A DNA stretch of 23,891 nt, taken from contig NZ_CAMXYR010000023.1 of assembly GCF_947253225.1 (NCBI RefSeq), forward strand, positions 1-23,891, in the 5' to 3' direction. The first letter of the stretch is position 1; each line of letters starts with the position of its first letter. A model generated the notes under the pieces. That model saw only the letters and a list, made by a program, of their open reading frames with translations. It had not been told where the DNA came from and did not search any database. The position numbers and the translations under genes were made by a program. Positions 1 to 6,718 of this stretch are shown here, one piece after another. This DNA is from an uncultured Anaerococcus sp. Its GTDB lineage: Bacteria; Bacillota; Clostridia; Tissierellales; Peptoniphilaceae.

Positions 1-29
1 ATGGCTTGATTTAAGCATTTATCGCATAG

Positions 30-64
30 AAAAAGTAGATGAAGTTATGTTTTTCATCTACTTT
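30..64 (-). terminator. Intrinsic terminator after the CPBP protease gene
   Basis: A perfect 12-bp inverted repeat has arms at 32-43 and 53-64 (AAAGTAGATGAA and its complement) and a 9-nt loop. Read on the minus strand it is followed directly by a run of T (plus-strand A run at 30-34). It lies 36 bases past the stop of the minus-strand protease gene, so it most likely ends that operon. Bases 1-29 show nothing I can assign. Confidence 0.75.
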
Positions 65-99
65 GTCTACAGTCTGAGAGGCTCTTGGGTCTTTTTATT

Positions 100-1038
100 T
101 TATATCTTTACGATAATTTTTTTCTTTTTTGCAACTTCATATAAGACGCCTAGGGCTATGACCAAGACTCCACTTACTAGGATGCTTCCTTCTATTCCAA
201 AGGCTCCTCCACTTATTAGGAGAAAGCCAACTGGTTTTGCCTTGAAAATTGTATTGGTCGAATTGATTATTCCACTCACATTTATGCCAAAGATGTTAGC
301 TTGGAGAAAGTTCCAAACACTATGGCAGGCAGCTGATGTATATAAGCTATCTGTTATGTAAAAAATCATTGAAAATACTAGCCCTGCTAGGAACAAATTG
401 ACAAAGGCTAGGGGACTAAAGGAAGTGTTTCCCAAGTGGAGGATAGCAAAAATCAAGCTATTAGCAAAAATTCCTATGACTACCCCGCTTCTTGCTGAAA
501 AATAATTCATTATAGCTGCCCTTGTGATAAGCTCTTCTTCAAAACCTTGAAAAATCCATCCCAAAACAAAGGCAATAAAGACTCCTACCCTTACATTACC
601 AGCATTTAAAGTAACTTCATAACCCCCAAAAATATTGGCTAAGAAAAATGCTACACTCAAAAGAATTGTTCCAATACCAAGACCAACAAAGTATGATTTC
701 ACCTTATTCTCGCCCGTTAAACCCAAGGACTTGGCATTTCTTTTTTGATAAAATTTCACAAAAAAATAGGTTGTCAGACTTACAAAAAAGGTCGCAAGCA
801 AAAGAAGGATGGAAAAATACTCATTTGTCTTGTAATTTACAAAAATTTCTCTTACCCTTTGCTCTTGCCAAAACAAACTTATAATAAACCTAAATATCCC
901 TATGGCTATTGTCGTTCCAACAACCATAATAAGACAAAGAAAGAAAGTGAAGAGTGCAGGATTTCTATCCCTCATCACAAGTCCTGTTTCTTTCATTGAC
1001 TCATTTTCCAAAAATTCTATTTTTTTCCTAGTTGGCAT
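100..1038 (-). CDS. CPBP family intramembrane metalloprotease
   Basis: This 312-residue polytopic membrane protein belongs to the CPBP (Abi / CAAX-type prenyl protease) family, intramembrane glutamyl/metalloproteases whose bacterial members are linked to peptide maturation or immunity. The family motifs are visible: EExxxR at E168-E169-R173, FxxxH at F197-H201, and HxxxN at H239-N243. About eight hydrophobic segments follow a hydrophilic N-terminus of about 28 residues. The ATG at 1038 is supported by a GGAGGAG ribosome binding site about 11 nt upstream. The gene start overlaps the end of the upstream minus-strand gene by 11 bases, so the two are probably co-transcribed and translationally coupled. 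The substrate cannot be read from the sequence; no bacteriocin-like peptide is seen beside it. Confidence 0.85.
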   Translation of the reverse strand: MPTRKKIEFLENESMKETGLVMRDRNPALFTFFLCLIMVVGTTIAIGIFRFIISLFWQEQRVREIFVNYKTNEYFSILLLLATFFVSLTTYFFVKFYQKRNAKSLGLTGENKVKSYFVGLGIGTILLSVAFFLANIFGGYEVTLNAGNVRVGVFIAFVLGWIFQGFEEELITRAAIMNYFSARSGVVIGIFANSLIFAILHLGNTSFSPLAFVNLFLAGLVFSMIFYITDSLYTSAACHSVWNFLQANIFGINVSGIINSTNTIFKAKPVGFLLISGGAFGIEGSILVSGVLVIALGVLYEVAKKKKIIVKI

Positions 1039-1648
1039 AATCTAGGGCTCCTCCGAGGATGGCGTTTACAAAGGGCCTTGATTCATAAATTGTTTTAGTG
1101 AAACGCTTGTTTGTTACAAAAATTGTAACCCTCGCCTTTTTCTTAGGAGCTTTTGCATCAACTAGAGCCTTCATATAGGCTTGGTGGCTCTTATCCTCTC
1201 CCAAACTATTATAGATATCAACATAGTTCACATTTTCAATCTCTAAAGTAACCTCCTTGCCACCGTTGACACTTTTTTCCTCAATATATGAAAGCCTTAG
1301 ATTTTTAAAGTTATTTGTCAAAAACTCTTCAGCTTCCTTGCCATTGGTAGAATAAGATGACTTTAGGGCATCAAGTATCACGCCAAGTCGGTCCATGTGT
1401 TTATTCATATATTCTCTATCATTTGTCTTAATAGCTGTTTCAATCTTTGCTACGGTCTTTTTGTTAGAAGAAAAGAGCCTAATGCCTCCAAAAATGAAGA
1501 CAAGAAATATGATGCCTATTGCAGATAGGCGAAAAATAACACGCCTCCTACGTTTTTGTTTGATTTTCTTTCTTCTTCTCATCTGCCTTTGCTTTTGCCT
1601 TTCAAAGTTTGAATCTAAGTCATAATTTTCCAAGTCTTCTCGTCTCAT
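1028..1648 (-). CDS. Basic, single-span membrane-anchored protein of unknown function
   Basis: I do not recognise this 206-residue protein. Residues 1-37 are extremely basic, with a dense Arg/Lys run at about 18-36. One hydrophobic segment follows at about 39-60 (ending FIFGGIRLF), and then a soluble, mixed-charge domain of about 145 residues rich in Lys and Asn. The basic flank should hold the N-terminus in the cytoplasm and put the C-terminal domain outside. The tail resembles small extracytoplasmic alpha/beta domains (a DUF4878 or NTF2-like fold is possible), but no motif decides this. The ATG at 1648 has an AGAGAGG ribosome binding site and a TATAAT box at 1668-1673 about 20 nt upstream. 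It is the first gene of the operon with the CPBP protease. Confidence 0.8.
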   Translation of the reverse strand: MRREDLENYDLDSNFERQKQRQMRRRKKIKQKRRRRVIFRLSAIGIIFLVFIFGGIRLFSSNKKTVAKIETAIKTNDREYMNKHMDRLGVILDALKSSYSTNGKEAEEFLTNNFKNLRLSYIEEKSVNGGKEVTLEIENVNYVDIYNSLGEDKSHQAYMKALVDAKAPKKKARVTIFVTNKRFTKTIYESRPFVNAILGGALDYAN

Positions 1649-1667
1649 GCTAACCTCTCTTATAAGT

Positions 1668-1673
1668 ATTATA
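1668..1673 (-). promoter_or_regulatory. -10 box for the minus-strand membrane protein/CPBP operon
   Basis: On the minus strand, TATAAT lies about 20 nt before the ATG at 1648, with a ribosome binding site between them. No good -35 hexamer is visible at 17-bp spacing because that region is a poly-A tract, so only the -10 element is called. Confidence 0.45.
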
Positions 1674-1716
1674 TCATTTAATTAATTTTTTTTGAGATTT
1701 GTGATATCATTTAGGT

Positions 1717-2580
1717 ATGAAAAAGTTAAAAATAAATTTTGCAAGTTTTTTGGGTCTAGTCCTACTCATCCTTAGTTTCTTTGCCCCAACTCTTGCTCCA
1801 TCAACAAAACTTAATACCCCTTTAGCCTTTAGGCTAATAAATGCCTACCTCATTGCCTACCTTGCCTATACGATTTCCTTTATGGATACAAGAAAGGTTG
1901 TAACCCTCTTTATCCCCCTAATCACCTTCACAATTATCAACCTAGTCCTGGTAAATGGTAGGCAATTTCCGCTAGATAGGACCTTGGTCAAAGAAGTTTA
2001 CCTAAACATCAGAAACTTCTACGATTTGATAAGTCTGGTAGGGATATTTTTCATAATAGAATTAGGTCTTAACAAACTCTTTGGCAATACTTTTACCAGC
2101 ATCTTTGGAGCTATTTGCTTGGTGATTTTCTTTTACTATGATTATAGCAAGATTCTCTATAGCTTTACAAGCCTTAAGGATATTTTCCTCTACTTTGCCA
2201 TTTATATAATGGCCCTAAGGGTAAGGCAAGCTACTAGGATAAGTCCTCTCCTCTATGGCCTAGCCCTAATTCTTATCGGTGGAGAAATTTATCTGATTCA
2301 TAAGTTCAAATTAACCTACGGTTTTCTGCTTACAAGCCTTGGTTTAATTTATCTAATCCTAAAAGGGATAAAACGTCCAAATGAAATGAATTTTGAGAAA
2401 TTCATGATCTTTGTCTACACCTATATTTTCCCAACAATTTGCCTTAGTTTACGAGCCTTTACAAGTGCTGGGGACTTGATAAGTTTAATCCTTGCAAACC
2501 TTATAACCTTCTTTGTAGGTCAAGCCCTCTACTTATTTAGGATAAGACTACTAAACTATATCCTCATAGGGATTAACTAA
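1717..2580 (+). CDS. Polytopic membrane protein of unknown function
   Basis: This 287-residue protein is almost wholly hydrophobic, with about nine or ten predicted membrane segments separated by short basic loops. The N-terminus (MKKLKINFASFLGL) is a typical Lys-rich start before a first span. No catalytic or transport motif could be recognised. It could be a small permease-like or envelope-stress membrane protein, but nothing in the sequence decides this. The ATG at 1717 has only a weak ribosome binding site (TTAGG close to the start), so the start is less certain than for other genes here. It is divergent from the basic membrane protein upstream and convergent with the MATE gene, so it is probably a single-gene transcript. 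Confidence 0.75.
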   Translation: MKKLKINFASFLGLVLLILSFFAPTLAPSTKLNTPLAFRLINAYLIAYLAYTISFMDTRKVVTLFIPLITFTIINLVLVNGRQFPLDRTLVKEVYLNIRNFYDLISLVGIFFIIELGLNKLFGNTFTSIFGAICLVIFFYYDYSKILYSFTSLKDIFLYFAIYIMALRVRQATRISPLLYGLALILIGGEIYLIHKFKLTYGFLLTSLGLIYLILKGIKRPNEMNFEKFMIFVYTYIFPTICLSLRAFTSAGDLISLILANLITFFVGQALYLFRIRLLNYILIGIN

Positions 2581-2581
2581 A

Positions 2582-2620
2582 AAATCCAGCCTAGGTAACT
2601 CAACCCAGCTGGATTTTTCT
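2582..2620. terminator. Bidirectional intrinsic terminator between convergent genes
   Basis: AATCCAGC at 2583-2590 and GCTGGATT at 2608-2615 form an 8-bp stem with an A tract on the left and a T tract on the right. It can therefore terminate both the plus-strand membrane protein gene (stop at 2580) and the minus-strand MATE gene (stop at 2621). Confidence 0.85.
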
Positions 2621-3985
2621 TTATGCTAATACTTCTATTTTATTTTTAATATCTCTTTTCAAAAAGTACATACACATCACGCTATTTACTATTTCTGAAA
2701 TTAAGAAAGACCACCAAACCAAATCTATATTTCCCGTAAGAGAAAGAACATAGAAGGTAGGCAACAATATTATAACTTGCCTTAGGAAGGACTGGAGGAT
2801 AGCTGATTGCCAGTTGCCGAGAGCTTGGAAAACTCCTACAGAAATTATCGAAACTGAAGCAACTATATAAGATATAGAAACTATCCTTATCATTGGCACA
2901 CCAATTTTTCTCATAGCCCTTGTAGCATTGAAAAGGTCGAAAATTCTATCTGGTAAAAGCCATAAGATAAGAGTTGCTGCACCAACTATAGCAAAGCCCG
3001 ATATAATAGCAAGTTTTATGGATCTTTTAATCCTTCCCACATGTCTTGCCCCATAATTAAAGGAAATTATCGACACCATAGCATTTGACATTCCTATAAT
3101 AGGAAGAAAAGCGAAGGATTGGAGCTTAAACATAACCCCATAAGCTGCAATAGCTGATTGACCAAAGACCCTAAGCATTGAATTAAGAATGAAAATTACA
3201 ATAGATGAAATCGCACTCATAACTATAGATGGTAGGCCAATCCAAAAAATTTGTTTGAGAATGTCCCCATGGAGTCTAAATTGTTTAAAATCAACCTTAA
3301 TATCCACATTCTTCTTCTTGTTAATTACAAGACCAATAAGAGAACCCCCTATTTGGCCTATCACTGTTGCAAGAGCAGCTCCCCTTACTTCCATCCTCGG
3401 AAAACCAAAAAGACCAAAAATAAAAATCGGATCAAGAATCAGGTTTATCAAAGCACCTGACACTTGAACTATCATGGTGTAGAAGGTAAGGGATGTTGCC
3501 TGAAGGAGTTTTTCGCATAGTACCTGAAAGAAAACTCCAAAGCCAAAAATTGTGATAATCCACAAATAATCCTTGGTATATTGAACTATCTCAGGACTTT
3601 GAGCCTGACTTTTAGCAAAAATATCTGTAAAAAACAGACCAAAAAGAGCAAAGGCAACTGACGCAAATATCGAAAGAATAACTCCATGCATAGCAACAGA
3701 GCCGACCCTTCTCTTATCGTCCATCCCCAAATACCTACTCAAAAGAGCACTTGCTCCAACAGAGATTCCTATAGCAAAGGCGAGCATGATATTTTGAACA
3801 GGAAAAGCAAGAGAAACTGCCGTAAGCGCCTCTTCAGAAATTCTTGCCACAAAAATCGAATCCACAACATTATAGATGGATTGAACGAGCATAGAAATTA
3901 CCATAGGTATGCTCATCTTTACAAGAAGACTTCCAACAGGCATAGTCCCCATGATATTTTCTTTGCTACTTACATTTTTCTCCAT
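2621..3985 (-). CDS. MATE family multidrug/cation efflux transporter
   Basis: This 454-residue protein has about 12 membrane segments in two similar halves, as in MATE (multi antimicrobial extrusion) antiporters, which export organic cations using a Na+ or H+ gradient. Visible hallmarks are the N-terminal GSLLVKMSIPMVISMLVQSI start with the VVDSIFVAR segment in span 2, a GISVGASALLSRYLG-type loop after span 3, and the second-half region containing GMSNAMVSIISFNYGAR. The length is normal for the family. The ATG is set by a strong AAGGAGG ribosome binding site just upstream. The gene has its own promoter (4051-4079) and a quasi-palindrome in its leader (4014-4038), which suggests control by a local or trans-acting repressor. 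The drug or metabolite exported is unknown. Confidence 0.92.
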   Translation of the reverse strand: MEKNVSSKENIMGTMPVGSLLVKMSIPMVISMLVQSIYNVVDSIFVARISEEALTAVSLAFPVQNIMLAFAIGISVGASALLSRYLGMDDKRRVGSVAMHGVILSIFASVAFALFGLFFTDIFAKSQAQSPEIVQYTKDYLWIITIFGFGVFFQVLCEKLLQATSLTFYTMIVQVSGALINLILDPIFIFGLFGFPRMEVRGAALATVIGQIGGSLIGLVINKKKNVDIKVDFKQFRLHGDILKQIFWIGLPSIVMSAISSIVIFILNSMLRVFGQSAIAAYGVMFKLQSFAFLPIIGMSNAMVSIISFNYGARHVGRIKRSIKLAIISGFAIVGAATLILWLLPDRIFDLFNATRAMRKIGVPMIRIVSISYIVASVSIISVGVFQALGNWQSAILQSFLRQVIILLPTFYVLSLTGNIDLVWWSFLISEIVNSVMCMYFLKRDIKNKIEVLA

Positions 3986-4013
3986 AAAACCTCCTTCAAA
4001 TTGTGCAATATAA

Positions 4014-4038
4014 GAGATACCGGACGTACCGATATCTC
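4014..4038 (-). promoter_or_regulatory. Quasi-palindromic operator candidate in the MATE leader
   Basis: The arms GAGATAcCGG (4014-4023) and CCGaTATCTC (4029-4038) are complementary at 9 of 10 positions around a 5-nt centre. The element starts about 13 nt downstream of the predicted -10 and ends about 30 nt before the MATE start codon. This is where a TetR/MarR-type repressor would act as a roadblock; alternatively it is an RNA hairpin. No T run follows, so it is not an ordinary terminator. Confidence 0.45.
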
Positions 4039-4050
4039 ATTTGTTTTGAA

Positions 4051-4079
4051 ATTATTAAGCAAAAATTGAATGTTTTCAA
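4051..4079 (-). promoter_or_regulatory. Promoter of the MATE gene
   Basis: On the minus strand, TTGAAA (4074-4079) and AATAAT (4051-4056) are separated by exactly 17 bp, matching sigma-A consensus well. The start of transcription would fall near 4044, upstream of the palindromic element and the MATE ribosome binding site. Confidence 0.6.
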
Positions 4080-4170
4080 CTCTTCCCATTAAACTCTATT
4101 TTTATTGATTTTCCACAAGTTTTTTACTTTTTAGAAAGCTTATTTTCCAATAATTTTTTTTATGAATTTC

Positions 4171-5352
4171 TTAATTCTCATCTTTTTTTTTAATTTTTTC
4201 AAGTTCCAAATATTTTTCTGGATCAGGATAGAAAATGAAAGCTCCAGCCTTTTGAATAACATATCCATTGAAGTTTTGTTTAAATCTCAAAACTCCATCA
4301 CTCTTCTCAAAGCCTTCATCTATTCCAAAGAAATTATATACTGGAATCTCCCTCTGGCAAATTCTTCTCATAGCCTCATATTGGAGAATAAAAGCTCCAG
4401 GAAGTTTTTGGTATTTAGTCAAAGAACCTCCCAAGAAATAAATCACTTCATCTTCTAAATATACAAGTATCATATTTGCCAAAGGTATGACATCTCTCTT
4501 AGCTTCTTTCTTAAAAGCTTCAAGCATTTCTAAATCTTTTCTCAAGGAAGCTATTCTCTCTTTATTTCCCTTAGAATTTTGATCCATTGAACCTATAAGA
4601 TTTTCTAGCCTAGCTATTGAATGATTAAGATCAATTTCTGAAGTTAAAAATTCGGTCCTAGAAGCAAATTCATCAAAAAATGTTTGGTAGTAATTTATAG
4701 ACTTATCACCAAAACCTTGCCTTTCGGCAGTTTCTTCTGTAAGAACCTTAAAATCTTCAAGCTCTTCTCTTTTTATGGCTCTTACTTTAATATCTAATTC
4801 TTTGGCTTTTTTAATTTTTCTTTGAGCATTTTTATTAAAAGATTTTAGTAAGTCCTCGTCCTTATCAGGAATAAAATCTTTCATATTCTTAATGAATTGA
4901 AAGTCAGGAGAGCCATCATCACTTGTAACTGAACCATCATTTTCCATATATCCAACTTTTTTCATCTCTTCTATATAGGATGTGTCTTTTTCATCTAGCA
5001 AGTTACCTTCTTGGTCGTAAATCCTATAATCCTTATCTAGTTTTATTACAAGTTTTAAGAATCCTTCTTCTTTTACATAAGCTCTCAACTTATCATAAAA
5101 TATATATTCGTATGATGGATCCACTGCACTCGCCCCAACCATAAGGTCAATTCTCTCCCCTCCGAAAATTTTCCTAATGAAAGCAAGCCCAACCGCCAAA
5201 ATCTTTTCTCCTTCTACAAGAGCTAAGAGTTTTATCTTTCTATTATTGCTCTTTAAAACTTCAGCCATCTCGCTAGTTTGTAAGAAAGAATAACTTTCAA
5301 CCCTGCCTAAAAATTCATCATATTCATTTCTTGAAATTTCTTTAATAATCAT
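4171..5352 (-). CDS. FemAB/MurM-type peptidoglycan bridge aminoacyltransferase
   Basis: This 393-residue protein is of the FemXAB family, which transfers amino acids from aminoacyl-tRNA onto the third-position diamino acid of lipid II or peptidoglycan in the cytoplasm. Two GNAT-like halves are visible. The first runs to about residue 160; the second carries the typical basic stretch near 171-187 (FNKNAQRKIKKAKE) and the C-terminal YNFFGIDEGF...GVLRFKQNFNGY segment at about 339-364. Residues about 240-285 form a charged heptad-like insertion matching the helical-hairpin arm of Fem proteins. The start at 5352 has a GGAAAGG-like ribosome binding site and an extended -10 promoter upstream. The amino acid and acceptor are unknown. 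The ATP-grasp ligase gene just upstream on the same strand supports a cross-bridge role. Confidence 0.9.
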   Translation of the reverse strand: MIIKEISRNEYDEFLGRVESYSFLQTSEMAEVLKSNNRKIKLLALVEGEKILAVGLAFIRKIFGGERIDLMVGASAVDPSYEYIFYDKLRAYVKEEGFLKLVIKLDKDYRIYDQEGNLLDEKDTSYIEEMKKVGYMENDGSVTSDDGSPDFQFIKNMKDFIPDKDEDLLKSFNKNAQRKIKKAKELDIKVRAIKREELEDFKVLTEETAERQGFGDKSINYYQTFFDEFASRTEFLTSEIDLNHSIARLENLIGSMDQNSKGNKERIASLRKDLEMLEAFKKEAKRDVIPLANMILVYLEDEVIYFLGGSLTKYQKLPGAFILQYEAMRRICQREIPVYNFFGIDEGFEKSDGVLRFKQNFNGYVIQKAGAFIFYPDPEKYLELEKIKKKDEN

Positions 5353-5382
5353 AATTGCCTTTCCTATTTCTTCTCTTCACTT

Positions 5383-5391
5383 ATTATAACA
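5383..5391 (-). promoter_or_regulatory. Extended -10 promoter for the FemAB-type gene
   Basis: On the minus strand the sequence TGTTATAAT is a perfect extended -10 (TGn-TATAAT) about 30 nt before the start codon at 5352. No convincing -35 is visible, which is usual for extended -10 promoters. It lies downstream of the terminator-like structure at 5431-5520, so the gene can be expressed separately from thrS. Confidence 0.55.
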
Positions 5392-5430
5392 TAGTTTGTT
5401 GTGATAAATAAGCCTTGTTCTAATTCATGC

Positions 5431-5520
5431 AAAAAGACAGGGATTATTTGAGTATACTTTTACAAGCACTCCTTAGAAAATTGTTTCTAAAACCAATATT
5501 TTCCTAAGTAATCACCCCTG
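5431..5520 (-). terminator. Large nested hairpin ending in a T run, after the ATP-grasp ligase gene
   Basis: On the minus strand an outer stem pairs CAGGGGTGATTA (5520-5509) with TAATCCCTG (5446-5438), with a 3-nt bulge, and is followed by TCTTTTT. An inner stem pairs CTTAGGAAAAT (5508-5498) with ATTTTCTAAG (5481-5472), stacked directly on one side of the outer stem. It begins 9 nt after the ligase stop, so terminator of the thrS operon is the simplest reading. The nested architecture is larger than needed for a plain terminator. Confidence 0.5.
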
Positions 5521-5528
5521 CCTATTTA

Positions 5529-6710
5529 TTAACTATTGAAAATTTCTTTTTCTAATTTTCTAATCTGATCCTTTAGAACAAGTTTCCTAAGGAAAGAATC
5601 ATCTTCTTTCATTATATTCGGATTGGCAGTATTAGCACACCTTTGCTCATCCTTAAATTCATCCATTAGCTCAGGCTTTATATGCTTTTCAAGACAAGCC
5701 TCCGATAACTTTATCAGCCTAAATTTCCTGCTTGGACTTACGGACTTACTTTCTCCATATCCCTTATCCCTTATAGCAAGTTCAATCAAATTAACCCCTG
5801 CTAGTGTTGAGTAATAGAAGGTCCTTCCCTGCCTTTGATTCATCTCAAATACAAAAATCTCACCAGTTTTTGCATCTAGTTTAAAATCAAAATTAAATAA
5901 GCCCACATAATCAAGCTCATCGACAATGTGTTTAGCTATCTCATACATTTTTTCATTATCAGCATCAATTTGAACTAGGTGGTTTCCGACTGATAGAGGT
6001 CTCATATCTGAAATAATATTTCTTGCCAAGACCATAGATGTTTCTTTCTTAGTTGACCTATATCCATTTAGTGAATATTCGTATCCATCTCCTCCATTTA
6101 CATATTCTTGAACTAGCATATCACTTGTGTAGCCAGCCTTGTAAATTTCTCTTAACATTTCTATGGCCTCACCTTTTGAGCTAAACCTATAGCCTTTTTG
6201 CCTATGAGAAAAGTCAAGATTATAAAGCTCTGGGAAATTATCAGGTTTCATAAATAAATCACCATCAAGACTTAGGCTCTCTATGGTATACTTGTTGATA
6301 AGCTCTGTCTTTGGATACCTTACACCTATAGTATCGAGATAAGCATAAAATTGAGATTTGTGGTATATGTTTTTATAAATATCTCCAAAAGGATATGCAG
6401 CTTCAAAGTCAAAGTCTAACTTATCTAGGTTCTTACACAAGATGTCTAAGTAAACCTCATTTGGGGCAAAAATTATAAACTTTGTGTCTGGATATTTTTT
6501 AGCTTCATTATTTAGCATGGAAACAAATTGGTCATCATGGCTAGAAAATCCTGATTTATATGTCAAATCAGTTATTTTTGTGTGTTTGTAGGCGTACAAA
6601 AGTCCCGAACCAACTGAGATAGACTTTTTGCCAAAGGCTTCATAATAACTCCTAGCAACTGCATAGGAGTTATCATCTGTTCCAAGAATTAGCGGTCTAA
6701 CATCTTTCAT
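5529..6710 (-). CDS. ATP-grasp carboxylate-amine ligase, D-aspartate ligase-like
   Basis: This ~393-residue ATP-grasp protein resembles the D-aspartate ligase (Aslfm) group, which links a D-amino acid carboxylate to the side-chain amine of the peptidoglycan diamino acid. Visible features: an N-terminal pre-ATP-grasp domain starting near LILGTDDNSYAVARSYYEAFG; a nucleotide-binding Lys in LFMKPDNFPE (about 154-163); EYVNGGDGYEYS (about 203-214); and the metal-binding E-M-N in FVFEMNQRQGRTFYY (about 286-300). I place the start at the ATG at 6710 rather than the TTG at 6713, because the AGGTGG ribosome binding site (overlapping the thrS stop) would be too close to the TTG. The 8-base gap to thrS indicates one T-box-controlled transcript. 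The substrate (D-Asp, D-Glu or other) is not decided by sequence. Confidence 0.82.
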   Translation of the reverse strand: MKDVRPLILGTDDNSYAVARSYYEAFGKKSISVGSGLLYAYKHTKITDLTYKSGFSSHDDQFVSMLNNEAKKYPDTKFIIFAPNEVYLDILCKNLDKLDFDFEAAYPFGDIYKNIYHKSQFYAYLDTIGVRYPKTELINKYTIESLSLDGDLFMKPDNFPELYNLDFSHRQKGYRFSSKGEAIEMLREIYKAGYTSDMLVQEYVNGGDGYEYSLNGYRSTKKETSMVLARNIISDMRPLSVGNHLVQIDADNEKMYEIAKHIVDELDYVGLFNFDFKLDAKTGEIFVFEMNQRQGRTFYYSTLAGVNLIELAIRDKGYGESKSVSPSRKFRLIKLSEACLEKHIKPELMDEFKDEQRCANTANPNIMKEDDSFLRKLVLKDQIRKLEKEIFNS

Positions 6711-6718
6711 CAAGCCAC

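Noticed and set aside
47..361. Plus-strand open frame over the 3' end of the CPBP gene
   Set aside because: It is antisense to a protease with clear family motifs, overlaps the terminator at its start and has no ribosome binding site.
6711..6713. TTG start for the ATP-grasp ligase
   Set aside because: The AGGTGG ribosome binding site would be 1 nt from it; the adjacent ATG at 6710 has workable spacing.
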